A stretch of 64,000 nucleotides of DNA from Saposhnikovia divaricata (lineage: Eukaryota > Streptophyta > Magnoliopsida > Apiales > Apiaceae), in assembly GCA_036435485.1 (NCBI GenBank), contig CM071596.1, forward strand, positions 57,957,001 through 58,021,000. The letters are read 5' to 3'. The notes under the pieces were generated by a model, which was not told the DNA's origin, made no database searches, and saw only the letters and a list, made by a program, of their open reading frames with translations. Of the stretch, positions 45,401-58,353 are shown piece after piece (the stretch's first letter is position 1; every line of letters starts with the position of its first letter). The translations under genes and the position numbers were made by a program.

Positions 45401-47631
45401 TCACTTCTTGTTTAAGTGGAATTATTGTTTAATTATGTTATTCTGATATCATCTCAATTTCTTGTCGATACCTGTTAAAGTCATTGTTTCTCTATTGTAT
45501 CACCCCAAATTGTTGTGTCTAATTTGTCGACCCTTCTGGTTATTGTTGTTTCTTCAGTTATACTATAATTCTTATGTCGATCTCGTCGACAATTGTCCTA
45601 TATCATATTTCTTCAGTTATATCCCTTATTTCATTTCAAACAGCTTCCTTCTTTAATTAATACACAAAGGTTTGTACTACCTATTTAATTCTCTTTAATT
45701 AATATTCAAGCCTAACTACTTCAAATTATTTTACAAGTATTCTTTTCCTTTATTAATATTTTAATACTTGATATTTTAACGGATTTCTCAATAATATACC
45801 ATTTTATATGTCTTCAAAGGAATTTAAAAGATAATTTTTTTATCAGAGGAAATTCAATATTTGAACATTATATACGACTCTTTAAGAATAATCCCTAGAT
45901 ATAAATTATGATTTTTCCTCAATAAATATTCTTCGAGAAAGGTTTATTTCAAAATATTGTATTACTAATTATTCTGAAATTATTATTGTGATGAACTACC
46001 TTAAACTAATTTGAGGTTTATATTGTTGTTGAAGCATGTGTTGCTCAATGATGATTAAAGCTAAGAATGATTTGAGATCTTCTTATTTATTTAACTCATT
46101 ATTGTAGGGCTGGTTTGGCAGCTAAAGCCTATCGGTGCTTAGCCGACGAGAGTGAGACTTTGGATAATTAAGAATTTCTTGAATATTTGTTTTAAGCTAT
46201 TTAAATCTGTTATGTGGTTTCAAACTATATAATGAGACTCTACCATTTTGGTAATATTGGACAAAATTAATTTACAACCAAATACGGTAACTCAAATCTT
46301 CCTGTGAACTTCAGATTTCTTAATTCCTTAATTATTTTATAAATTGCTGTTCAATTTTGAGCATCTTATCAATTGCTTTATTCTTTAATTTATTTATATT
46401 CCCTGGTTGATATATGATTCTGTTATGTTGAACCATACCATGTTTAGTAAATCTTATTGCCTTGTTGTTTATAACTCTTTATATAGAATACTTCTTGGAC
46501 CCTTCATCTTTTATTTGCTGCTTATTAAAATGAATTAATTATATAAAGATGTTTTAAAAACTCCTTATACTGGGCTGATCTGTTATAGGACTGAAAAGTG
46601 AAATGTTTTAAAGTTTTTAAATGTTTTATAGATTGGAGAAACGTAAGAGGCTAGGGGTGGTTCCCCTAGTCCAGCATTTTTTATTTAGCGTAAGAGGCTA
46701 GGGGTGGTTCCCCTATTCCAGCATTAAAGGCCAATGTGTTGCCTAATTGGGAACCCAATTTCAAGGTCCAGAGGGACTTCATATCCGGTATGGGGACTTT
46801 ACATGGCTGATCACCCGTATTGTCCGATGTTAAGGGAAAAAACTCCAATCAACTTAAATGATTTTAAAAAGGTTTTTATGGAAAGTATGTTTAATGATAT
46901 GGAATGGTTTTAAAGAAAGGAATGTATTGATAAGATATATATGTTTCAAGGTAAATGGTCTTTAGTTTCGAAATTATGGATATCAGAGTTAGACATTTTC
47001 TATCTTGATCAAAATTGGGAACTCAGTAAAACAATGGGATTAACTCAATCCGATTAAGGATGGATAGAAGTTTCCTGGTTTTTCCCTTCGCGAGTAACAT
47101 TGTACATTGAAAGTGGAGTAAGAATGATTGGGGGATTTCTTGATATTCTTTTTCTCAAAGTTTTATCTGAGACAGTTTTTATGAAGAAAATGGAAAATTC
47201 TTACTCTATAATGGAAATTGAATATTCTTTTGAGATAATTAATCATTGATATTGTTCCTCAATGAAATGTTGAGATATTGTTGTTTCACTATACTATTCA
47301 CTTGCTGAGCATTATTGGCTCACTCTCGCTTTGTTTTACCTTCCCCTTCAATTAGGGATTAAGGAGTTGGATATCTATGTATTACAATTCGAATAAGAGC
47401 GGTGACGCACTCTATAAAGAATAGATTTCAGAGTCAGCATGAGCGCACACGGTAATGGACTGCACTACGGATAAGAAGGTACGGTGGTTGTAATAACTGT
47501 TGTAATTTAGATTCTTGTTTCATTCCATAACCTGAGATCGATCCTCGGTGAGGGGTCGTATAATAAAGTTATATATTTGATTTTAATGGTTTGTGGCACC
47601 AAATCCTGACCCCGGATTTGGGGGCGTTACA
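42438..47631 (+). repeat. Long gypsy-type LTR 1 (with nested TRIM), followed by PBS
   Basis: It opens TATAACGCCC and ends GGGCGTTACA, mirror-image ends (TGTAACGCCC with one change). A PBS-like TGGTACCAGAGC follows at 47634. It shares 42450-42880, the 46620-46840 block and the end with LTR 2 at 48956-52777, so the two belong to one family. No coding region is recognisable in 44346-47631. A CTAGGGGTGGTTCCCCTAG hairpin lies in a 37-bp segment repeated 47 bp apart (46642 and 46689). Confidence 0.7.
43742..44345 (-). mobile_element. Complete TRIM element nested in LTR 1
   Basis: Two 181-bp LTRs (43742-43922, 44165-44345) run TGTTAGGAGTTGTCCCACAT ... GCCCAACA on the minus strand. The PBS, TGGTATCAGAGC, lies at 44162-44151 and the purine tract GAAGGGGGAGATTA just before the 3' LTR. 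The internal part is only 242 bp with no coding capacity. Flanks CATAG and TATAG look like a TSD with one change. The GTCCCACATCGG start is typical of angiosperm TRIMs. Confidence 0.9.
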
Positions 47632-48955
47632 GGTTGGTACCAGAGCAATAGGTTATGGTCACTGAAATAAGTTAGGATGATTAGGTGTACGTATTTAGGT
47701 TTGACGTTAGATAGAACGATCTAGAATAAGGTATGCTTTAGGTTATTAAGACAACAATTTCGACGTTAGTTAGTATTCCGATATATCGCGTGAGCAGGAG
47801 TCCAATTCATCCAAAGATTCGATTTATGATGAGATAGTTAATTCGGTTCTTCATATGTTAAATAGACGACCGAAGCTACAAGGATGGAAGACGCTAACCG
47901 TAGACCTTCACGTTTTTTTTTCTAGGATTTCTTCTACGACTTTAGTTACCTCGTGAACGTTATGGAGAGTACGAAAAGGGTTGCAAATAAGATGCGAAAT
48001 GTGATTACTGGAATGTGTTGGAAGTAAGGGTGTGGTTATTCTCTACTAGTAATGGGCTTCATTTAATTTATTGTCGGAAGAGATTTAATCTTCATTTTTC
48101 TATTCTTCTTTGCTTTGTTGGTACCACATCTCATTTGATAATCAACTATACTTAGATTGATAATGAACCTTATATATCAGAATCACCTAAATACATTTCT
48201 ATTCTTTCAGAGATACCTCTATTGTCTAAGGGTTACTTGATCTAACATTGTACATATAAATTTTTGAGACTCTTGAACTCTTTCTATTTTTTTCCTAAAT
48301 ACTTAACTTTCTTTATTCAGACTGGGATGAACAACCCTATTTATATAGGGGATTCAGGGACATCTTATCTATGTGATAGAAGTCTGGTGGGATGCCACTG
48401 ATTGTGTTTGTCATGAAAGTACAGAAGGTTGGGCCCCTTCTTGTGCTATGTGGTTGACGTAAGTGACAAATGTAACCTGAAATTAGTTCAATGATCATCT
48501 TGATCTCTCAGTTAAATTCTTTTATAAAATTCCTATCATACAAAACTCGTCTTATATGCATACATGTTAATACTTGTCTAGTCTATTGATCCCTTTTGTA
48601 ATAAACCCTTGTGATTTCTAAAAGTTATCAATGACTAAGAGCAGTAAAGATAGAGGTGATAAAATTTTGAGTGGTGTAAGCTACAGTTATGTCGAATAAA
48701 AATTTAATGAGCAGGTTTGAGAATTTAGGTTAAAGCAGAGGTGGTACGCCATAAGCACTGGAAGATAAGACATTTTATCAAAGATTGCATCATGGCAATC
48801 CCAACGAATACTACGATAAGAGCAACAGAACCCTCCCCTATAAATTGCTTAGGAGCTGGAAATTTTGAAAAGGCTGCGAATGACGCTAATAAGTGTGGAT
48901 GTATGTATTCCCATGTCTAAGCTTTTGGATGTATGTATGGATGAATTACTAAGAT
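47632..48955. other. Internal region after LTR 1, no gag or pol
   Basis: The PBS at 47634 is followed by ~1.3 kb of noncoding DNA. Its first part (GGTTATGGTCACTGAAATAA) is homologous to the DNA after LTR 2 (GGTTTTGGTCACTAAAACAA at 52797), so both are leader sequence of the same family. No reading frame with a recognisable domain is present. Confidence 0.5.
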
Positions 48956-49997
48956 TGTCCGCAGACATGGATATATATGATATTTAATTAGTCGTTAAAT
49001 GAAAATTATGTGATCTATATGATGGGTATATTTTTGAGAAGTTAGATTTTGTGTGAAATCATGATTATGTGTTTATATGTTGTCTGGTATGTGTCGTATA
49101 TGTTTGTGGAATTTTATTTGCATTTTTAGAATATTAAAACTATTTTTAAAGTGCATTTTTAATCTTTCAAAAATCATTGGAGTCGTTTAAATTTATGAAA
49201 TCTTTTGTAATATCACCTTTGTGATATTATTTAGTTTTTAAATTAGTGGGATTAATTAATTGTGAGTTTTGGTATTTTAAAATGATTTTAAAAGCTTTAT
49301 TTCTTTATAAAGATTCTTTATTTCAAAAATTCATATAAAATTCATTTTTGACTCCAAAATTATTTTAAAAATATGGGGAGGTCTGTAATTTCATAAAATT
49401 TATTTTAGAATTTTAAAAATTACTTTTGTCTTAAGTTCCCAATTTATTTTGAGTTTTAAATGATTAAAAAATGGATTTTAAAAGAAATAAGATTTTCATC
49501 AATTGTGGAATTACGTTTTTGCCCTTGGGGGCTATAACAACAGCACCGCCCACTTTCTCTCTTCTATATTCGACTCTCATCAATCCCTCTCGGTACTCTC
49601 TCCCTTTCCTCTTCATTTCTTCATCATGTAATCTCCTAAAACAGTTGTAAATCATGTTTTGATTCTCTATTACATGTTCTTATGCTTGTTTAGTAATTGG
49701 GTGAAGTTTTGAGTGAGTTCTCCAAATCAACATGCAAGCTTTTTGAGTTAGTAAAATAGTGTTTAAATGATTAGATGATGTCGATTATGTGTAGAAGCTG
49801 AGTTTAGTGAAGTTGTATATTGTTTTGTGATGTCTTGGTCGAAACCCCACCGGAGACCATGGGGTTTTCCGATGAAGGTTGGCCGGTGGTAGTGTTTGGT
49901 TGTATTTTTAGTCTTTATAACGGATTTAGAGTCTATATATGTGCATAAATCCGATTGCATGCAAGAGGTGTTGGTGTTTTTGAATTTTTCGAATTAA

Positions 49998-50099
<102 letters not shown>

Positions 50100-52402
50100 T
50101 TTTAAGGTTTGGTTCTTGTAATTAGAGATGTTCTTGAGATATATTGATTAAGTTCAGAATTTTATTTAGCTGTTATATGAGTTTACATAGCTGCATGTGT
50201 AAGATCTTGAATTATTTATGTGTAATTCGAATTTTGTAAACTATATATGGTAATTAAAAAATAATCTTGATAATTAGTCGCTAAGCGTAATTTTCAGAAT
50301 TTATATAGGTTAATAATTCGAACTCTTGATCAATATGTGAATTATATGATTTTTGTGATTTATTAGGAATTAATTCGAATTTTTCTGATTAATTGGATTT
50401 ATTCGAATTTCATAAATTATAGATAGTATTGAGAAGTTGATTTTTATGCTTTATGTGTTAAGTAATTACTGATTAGCTTATAAGTGGAGTTTTCAAATTT
50501 GATATGTGTTAAAATTCGGATTTCTGTATGAAAGCATGAGTTATATGATTTTGGTGATTTGTAAAACATGATTTAGTGGTTTTGCTTGATAAAGTAAATA
50601 AGTAGGTCATTACAAATATGGATTATGATTTTGGATTTCATCAGTAATGTAAGTAGTATAATGTTGGATGTGTAGGTGGATTTGAAATCCATCTGAATGA
50701 TTTGGTTGTGTTTTGAGTCTGTTATATTCCGATGGGCTAGTCCTATTTACAAAGGAGACTCTGCCCGATTTTCGATAGAATTATAAGTCGTAAAGTCTAT
50801 AGTATGAGTTTATAAGTCGATTTCAAGTTAAACTGGTATTATGTGTTTTATATGATTTTATGTTATAGATGCTATGTGGTTCTGTGCTTACCTGATCATA
50901 GCGAACTAGTTGATAAGTATGTCAAGTATGTGTTATATATGATAAGTGATAACGCGTTATAGGAATCGTCCGGGTATATTAGGATGAGTCGTATTAGAAG
51001 TATAATTTTCTAAATTAGTACTTATGGTTTATGTAGATACGAAGGACGTAAGACCTAGCGATAAAGGGAAAGTGAAGGTTGAGTATCAGTGACTAAGCTG
51101 TTAGCTGTTACATACTACCGAAGGTAAGTAACTCTGTCTTTCCTCTGAAAGTTTATATTCTTGATACTGTTGTATCTAGTTTATTCAAGCATGCCTATCT
51201 TATACCGTGTTGAACATACTCTTTTTGTAAACCTACCTTTGCATGTATCCAAAATCCTTATCGATAAGCCCTGGTTAAACGCAGGTAAACCCTAGACCAA
51301 CATAATTCTTTTTAATTGCTTTTTGACCATACTGTCACTCAGAGTTAAATAATTCTAATTCTTTTTAATTGCTTCTTGACCATATATGTCAAAGAACTTT
51401 CCTTAATTAAACCATATTGACTGACGGATAAACCATTGTTCTACTTAACCTATATCCGTAGCCAGTTGAACCTATGTTCACCTTAAAACTTATAAAAGAT
51501 TCATTGTGACCTAATCACTATTTTGATAACTTGATTACCTTCGATATTGTTCCTTAAACTTTATAACTTGATCAATTACTTTTAACTATTTCAAATGTAC
51601 ATCTTTGACCTTTAACTTAAATCTCAATCATTGTACCCTGATCAAAGCCTTTATTACTTTTGAGTCTATATCTTCTTGATTCAGACTTGTATCTCTATTC
51701 CTTTGATATCAGAGAACTTAGTCAAACCATTTGACTTTTATCATTGCAAATCAAAGTGAGTTGTTTTCTTAAAATATTTTGAAGTTACTTAGACTGGGCT
51801 GATCTGTTATTAATAAGTCGAAGGTACTTTGGGGTAATTGTTTTCGAAAGGATTTAAGTATTCAAGTGTTTTCTAAATTTAAAAAGGTTTTCTAAATTTT
51901 AAATGTTTTTAGAATATGATTTATCAAATGTTATGAACTCCGATAAAAATGGTTTATTCAAATTCCTGACGATTGGAGAGGCGTGAGCGAACGGGTAAGG
52001 TCGGTTCCGCCTGTTTGTGTGTATTATTGGTGTAGTTCTGGTCTGTCCAGTCCAACACCCTTATAGGCCAATGTGTTGCCTCTTGGGAACCCAAGCTATC
52101 CTATTGAAAGGATTAATGTCCAGAGGGATACCGTGTCCGTTATGGGGACTTTATGATCACCCATATTGTCTGTGTGAAATAAAACCTCCAATCAATTTTT
52201 CTTAAAGTGAATGATTAATTCTAAATACTGTGAAATTTCAATTGCTTTACAAAAATTTTGAGTTAACTATTGCTATCCTGATTAACAATTGATACCCTAT
52301 CATTACCAAATGCCAGTATTTCTTTTACTCTTTCCAGAATATTTATGCCATATCTTGTTCTACTGTCATTCCTTGCGATATCCTGATATTTATGCCAGAA
52401 TC

Positions 52403-52504
52403 ATGGTTCGTACCATTCAAACCACAAGGAAGCGCACTTACCGTGGCCCTGAGTTGGTTCGTTTTGAGATAGCTCCCGAGCTAGATGCAATAATAGCTCA
52501 GTGA
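52403..52504 (+). CDS. Small basic reading frame near the end of LTR 2
   Basis: ATG 52403 begins a 33-residue product (MVRTIQTTRKRTYRGPELVR...) ending in TGA at 52502-52504. It is basic at the start and hydrophobic/acidic at the end; no domain is recognisable. Codon-like composition stands out from the AT-rich LTR, but a function cannot be claimed and it may be chance. Confidence 0.2.
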   Translation: MVRTIQTTRKRTYRGPELVRFEIAPELDAIIAQ

Positions 52505-52957
52505 GGAGATTTTAGTAGTTTGGTTTATGAGACAGTTGTAAGAACTAGTTGATATAAGAATTGAATTGAAGGTTTGTAATAATAATTTGATTATGGTTTG
52601 TAATAATAAGTAGTTAAACATTGGCTTGCTTGTTTCATACCATTACCTGTGAAATATCTTGGATACTAGAGTTGGGGCCAGTCAGCATGTTATATTTATG
52701 TTTATTATTTTAGGATTGTTGGTATCTAGAGTGTCAGTGATTCTCTGATCTAGGCCCCAGATTGGGAGGGCGTCACAGTTTGGTATCAGAACCACGGGTT
52801 TTGGTCACTAAAACAAGCCAGGATTTAGGATCACTAATAAAAGAAGTAGAAACAATTAGGTTTGAGAGTGATAGGTGTTAGGGAGTGATATAGGTTTACG
52901 TACTTCCCATTGCGTTAGATTTTATAGGACTAACCTAACACAACGTTTATATTCTGC

Positions 52958-52960
<3 letters not shown>

Positions 52961-53025
<65 letters not shown>
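52961..53025. repeat. (TA)n microsatellite before gag leader
   Basis: About 65 bp of TA dinucleotide between the PBS region and the ATG at 53040. Confidence 0.95.
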
Positions 53026-53029
<4 letters not shown>

Positions 53030-53039
53030 ACTACAGGAG

Positions 53040-53207
53040 ATGGAGTTGGATGATGATACACCTTTAATTCCCGATTCCGATAGCTCATCCGAGGAGTCCG
53101 ATCCTTCGGAGATTATGTCTGATGCTGATGCGGAGGTCGAGTCTGACACTGAGGTTATGTCCGAGACCAAGGTTGAGAGTCCCCCGGCCCGTGCCGACAC
53201 CCCTATA
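53040..53207 (+). pseudogene. Gypsy-type gag N-terminal leader, cut by a CACTA
   Basis: ATG 53040 opens a very acidic stretch (MELDDDTPLIPDSDSSSEES and so on) of 56 residues ending in PARADTPI, where the CACTA terminus begins at 53208. The frame runs on into transposon DNA and stops at 53274-53276. Its place after an LTR and PBS suggests the start of a gag gene, but the conserved gag domain is missing. Confidence 0.5.
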
Positions 53208-54114
53208 CACTACGCCATAGATGACTTTACGCAACATTTTTTCATGGTGTTGCCGTCTGAAAAAGTGATGCCATAGCTATTTTCAACCTTACCTATTACA
53301 ACACCGAGTATTTGTGTTAGCATAGACATGATAAGTGTTGGCGTAGATGTTGTATATGGTTAATTGAAATATAAATTAAATAATCATTTTACATAAAAGT
53401 GATAAAAATTCTTAAAAAATAATTTATTTATTTTGTTGGAATTTGAACTGGAGTGAATGGTATTTTTTTGTAAAGTGATATATTTTTCAATAATTTTAAA
53501 ATTAATAAATTTAAAAATTTTACGTTTTTTAATTAAGAAATTGTATATATGTATTTAAAATAATTTATAGTAAATAATACTTTACATAAAAAGTAAAAAC
53601 TTTATGAAAATGAATATATTTATTATATTGAAAATATTAAATTAAATAGGAGTGAATGATGATTTTTTAAGTAATTTTAAAATGAACAAATTTTGTAAAA
53701 AAAAATGTATTCAAAAATTAAATAATTATAAAACTTATGTAAAAAAATAAATAAATAAGACAGCTACATATTTTGATGAAAGCTCCGGCGGTAAATTCTA
53801 CCGCCTCCCCGTTTACCCAAATTTTAACTAATTAAGATCCCTCTCTTTTTAATTCTATCTCCCTCTCTGCGTTTCATTCCATATCTCTTTCTCTTCCTCC
53901 ATTTCTTTCTCTATCTTTCTCTCCCTCTTTCTCTCTCTCTATCCCCTCTTTCAAGCTTTCAATTTAGGGATTGATTTAGGAATTTAAGCTTCGATTTAGA
54001 ATTAAATCAATGTTTTGGTTACAATTAGGGCTTCAATTGGAATCCAAGCTGTCATTCATAAAATCCCAAATCGATTCAATCCTAGAAGAATATCAAAATG
54101 TATCGAGAAGATAA

Positions 54115-54818
54115 TCGAGAAGTGGGGCCCACATGTGCTGACGTGGCATTTGCTGATGTGGTAGTTGTGGGGCCCATAATTGCTAACGTGGCAGAAGTGG
54201 GACCCACATGTGCTGACGTGGCAATTTGCTGACGTGGCAGAAGCATTGCATTAGATAGAAACAGTGTTGCATTTGGTTCTTAAAGTGTTGCATTAGATAA
54301 ATTTTTATTTTTAATAAATGCTGACATGGCAGGTGTGGGGCCCACATGGGTAACGTGGCAGGTGTGGGGCCCACAAGGGTGACATGGCAGGAGGCCCATC
54401 AAAGCTGACGTGGTAGTGGTGGGGCCCACATTTGCTGACGTGGCAGAAGTGGGACCACATGTGCTGACGTGGCATTTGCTGACGTGTCAAAAGCGTTGCA
54501 TTAGATAAGAACAGTGTTGCATTTGGTTCTTAAAGTGTTGAATTAGATAATTTTTATTTTTAATAAAATGCTGACGTGGCAGGAGTGGGCCCACACTGCT
54601 GACGTGGCAGATGTGGGGCCCACAAGGGTGGCGTGACAGGAGGCCCATCAATGCTGACGTGGAAGTGGTGGGGCCCACATTTGCTGACGTGGCAGAAGTG
54701 GGACCCACATGTGCTGACGTGGCATATGCTGACATGTCAGAAGCGTTGCATTAGGTAGAAACAGTGTTGCATTTGGTTTTTAAAGTGTTGCATTAGTTTT
54801 TTTTTTTTAATAAATGCT
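54115..54818. repeat. Left subterminal repeats (GCTGACGTGGCA family)
   Basis: At least fifteen copies of CTGACGTGGCA with GGGGCCCACA-type spacers, arranged in higher-order units of roughly 300 bp that end in GTTGCATTAGATA (54247, 54497, 54745). Confidence 0.9.
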
Positions 54819-56110
54819 AACTAGTCTTGTCCCGAATGATGAATCTATTTTTTTAATTATTTTTTTGACGATCCAATCGCACGGGTGTCAAGATATAATG
54901 ATTTTAGTGATGCGGTAATTTTTAAAAAAATTTGATAGATTTATTTGGTTTGGTTTTATAACGGTCAAACCGGTCAAAGTGGACTTTCCTTTTAACTAGT
55001 CTTGTCCCGAATGATGAATCTATTTTTTAAAATTATTTTTTCGACGTTCCATTCACACGGGTGTCAAGATATAACGATTTTAGTGATGCAGGAACTTTTT
55101 TAAAAATTTGCTAGATTTATTTGGTTGTGTTTTATAAAGGTCAAACCGGTCAAAGTGGACTTTCCTTTTAACTAGTCGTGTCCCGAATGATGAATCTATT
55201 TTTTAAAATTATTATTTCGACATTCCAATCGCACGGGTGTCAAGATATAATGATTTTAGTGATGCTGTAATTTTTTAAAAAATTGGCTACATTTATTTGG
55301 TTTGGTTTTTTAACGGTCAAACCGGTCAAAGTAGACTTTTCTATTAACTAGTCTAGTCCCGAATGATGAATCTATTTTTTTAAATTATTTTTTCGACGTT
55401 CCAATCGTACGGATGTCAAGATATAATGATTGTAGTGATGTGGTAATTGTTTAAAAAATTTCCTAGATGTATTTGGTTTGGTTTTATAACGGTCAAACCG
55501 GTCAAAGTGGACTTTCCTTTTAACTAGTCTTGTCCCGAATGATGAATCTATTTTTTTAAATTATTTTTCGACGTTCCAATCTTACGGATGTCAAGATATA
55601 ATGATTTAAGTGATGTGGTAATTTTTTTAAAAATTTCCTATATGTATTGGTTTGGTTTTTTAACGGTCAAACCGGTCAAAGTAGATTTTTGTTTTAACTA
55701 GTCTTGTCCCGAATGATGAATCTATATTTTTAAATTATTTTTTCGACGTTCAAATCTTACGGATGTCAAGAAATAAGGATTTTAGTGATGTGGTAATTTT
55801 TTAAAAAAATTTCTAGATGTATTGGTTTGATTTTTTAACGGTCAAACCGATCAAAGTAGACTTTTCTTTTAACTAGTCTTGTCCCGAATGATGAATTTAT
55901 TTTTTTAAATTATTTTTTCAACGTTCCAATCGTACAGATGTCAAGATATAATGATTTTAGTGATGTAGTAATTTTTAAAAAAAATCCTAGATGGATTTGG
56001 TTTGGTTTTATAACGGTCAAGCCGGTCAAAATAGACCATTCTTTTAACTAGACTTGTCCCGAATGATGATTGTATTTTTTTTTATTATTTTTTCGACGAT
56101 TCAACCGCAC
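54819..56110. repeat. ~175-bp tandem array, seven full units plus a partial eighth
   Basis: Units start AACTAGTCTTGTCCCGAATG at about 54819, 54993, 55169, 55345, 55521, 55695, 55870 and 56045, a spacing of 174-176 bp. Each contains CGACGTTCCAATCGTACGG, then TGTCAAGATATAATGA and ACGGTCAAACCGGTCAAAGT. The regular length and divergence pattern are satellite-like. Confidence 0.95.
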
Positions 56111-56857
56111 AAACAGATCATAATATATAACTATTTGTTTTATTATTTTTTAAAATTCCTAAATTTTTTTAATTTAAAAACTAAAATTACATTTTTAAAC
56201 ATAAAAAACCAATAACGTAACACACCACATCGAGTATAACACACTAAGCACAGGGCTCGAGGTGAAAATTTTGGACGGCAAATTTCCCTCTTAAACGAAA
56301 TAATTCATCTCAAAATCTCTTACTCTGCTCATTTGAGCACTACTCCGCTGCCCCTTCTCTACTCTCTCTCTCTCTCTCTCGTCTTCATCTCAAAATCTCT
56401 TGATAAACAATCACTCAACTTCCTCTAAAATTATAAGCTAAGATTGGTAATTGAAAACTCTTTTTCTTGCAATTATTTTTCTACTGATTCTTTTATAATT
56501 TTGTTTTTTGACACACACAACTATTAAAGCAGATCTACATGTCTGACTTCATTCCCCCTGAGGCTAGGCTCCCTCTCCAAACACTAATCTCAAGCTCAAA
56601 CAGATTGTAGGGATTTCAAACTCTAGCTGATTTGGGTTTCAATTTAGAGATTCAAATTAGGGTTTTATATTTGGATGTTTGGGTTTTTATTTAGGGTTTT
56701 TTGAATTTAAAGTTTAGTCCTCAGATCTTTTGCAGAGTTAGGGATGTTCATTTATTGGTATGCTAGATTTCTTGTGCATCTTGAAATTTGAATAGTTTTG
56801 TTTAAATTTCGAAACTTTGCTTGTCTTATTTTGGCTTGTTCCGATTTTTTTGTTTAG

Positions 56858-56914
56858 GCGAATAAAGAGGATGATGAGGTCTATACACAGCTGAGCCTAC
56901 TTCCTGTACCAGAG
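56858..56914 (+). pseudogene. ARF (auxin response factor)-like exon captured by the CACTA
   Basis: Between an acceptor (TTTAG) and a donor (GTATGA), 57 bp encode ANKEDDEVYTQLSLLPVPE. Plant ARF proteins of the ARF4 type carry A.KE.DEVYTQ..LLP.PE in their N-terminal DNA-binding region, and I recall the exon having these borders. Only this exon is present; the B3 domain that should follow is not. Upstream, 56290-56540 is CT-rich 5' UTR-like DNA, with ATG 56539 opening a 22-codon frame. It is a captured fragment rather than a functional ARF. Confidence 0.6.
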
Positions 56915-57313
56915 GTATGAGTTATAATATTTCACTGTTAGTCTTTCTCGAATGAATTTTCAGAAATAAAATCTAATTAAGCTTCTGCGTCACACTGATA
57001 TAAATTATAAAAATATATCTGCTCTGATTTCTCATGATTTAATCACATTTGTTAATTGTTATGTTATACTCCTAATCTAATCCTGTGATTATCAACGTAC
57101 AATCTGCAAAAACTCTGTCATTTGTCTGTAGATTTTTTATTGTGTCACTTTGTAAACTGGTAGTAGTGTATTCTTTTTGTGACATCTGCCATATTACAAA
57201 TGACAGAAAAAACACGCCAGCTTTGTAAACTGGTAGCGGTAGGTGATTGATTGAACTACAAATTGCATTTTAATTTAGTTAAACCTTTTATTGAGATGAA
57301 TCTTACATTTTAG

Positions 57314-57404
57314 GCCAACCAAGGCGACATTTGCTTACCACCGGGTGGAGTATTTTTTTCAGCCAAAAGAATCTTGTTTGAGGAGACGCTGTCCTCTTTA
57401 TAAG
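57314..57404 (+). other. Exon-like segment of unknown origin
   Basis: Flanked by an acceptor (TTTTAG) and a donor (GTATAG), it reads ANQGDICLPPGGVFFSAKR then ILFEETLSSL and a stop in the phase continuing from the ARF-like exon. No family is recognised. The stop means a spliced chimera in this phase would end here. Confidence 0.3.
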
Positions 57405-58285
57405 GTATAGATTTATCCAAGATGCTATTTAGTTTGATTGCACTATATGTTGTGACATTTCAGAAATGCCCTGGTTGACATAAGTTTTGATCGGCATGAT
57501 TATAAAGCTAGTAAGATAGAACAGAACATGTGTATACTTATTTAAATCCTAAGAATGTGATGGAGTAATGATGCGAAGGAGCAGAGAAATCTGAAATTAT
57601 ATTATGATGTAGTGTTGGAATCATGTTAATAAAGAATTTTTGTGTCCAGTTCTTTACGCAAACTGCAAACACACCTTAGCTAAATCAGTGCCCAAATGTG
57701 AAGTAAAAATAAATAGTTTTCAATTCTCGGTATTATTTCGCACAACTCACTGATACATATTCAAGTAGTAGCTTTGTATTCCCAAATCGATATGGTTCAA
57801 TTGGAGCAATGAGAGAAGTACAACAGCTCAGTAACATTAAAATGGAAAGGTTGTGCCTGGTGACAAAGTTTTCAATAGGTCTGCATAATTTAAGAAAACG
57901 AATTTGGTTATCATAAAATGGAAACTTAGTTATTGAGAGGTAATCTATTTTCTGGTTTTGTTTTAAATTGCAAGTGTCATGGACTTTTTTTAATTGTGAT
58001 TGTCATACTTGTATTTTTGCTTTAGAATATATAATTGTGTAGATACAATTGGTAGTTTGTGCTTTAACAATTGAATACGTTAAAATTACTTTTTGCTAAT
58101 TGTAGTAGATACTAGATAGTAGTTTTCTTACCCAACTCGAACATTGAGATTATCATTTTTTATGCATTCATACATAAATTTCTTTAGTGGTATTCAGTAA
58201 CCACATGTTTAATTACATTATAAAAAACTTGTTGGCTTATCTCCGTATAATTTACGAGACAAACTCTTTTTTTCTTGTTGTGTAG

Positions 58286-58353
58286 ACTGATAGAGCTGTA
58301 ATGCTTGATGAAATTGTGGCGCCAGAATCTTACCAGCTGGTTAAGCCTATATC
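58286..58353 (+). pseudogene. Possible bHLH exon fragment
   Basis: After an acceptor (TTGTGTAG) the frame reads TDRAVMLDEIV, identical in pattern to helix 2 of plant LRL/UNE12-type bHLH factors, then APESYQLVKPIS, which does not match. A donor (GTATGT) follows. The match is short, so the assignment is tentative. Confidence 0.4.
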
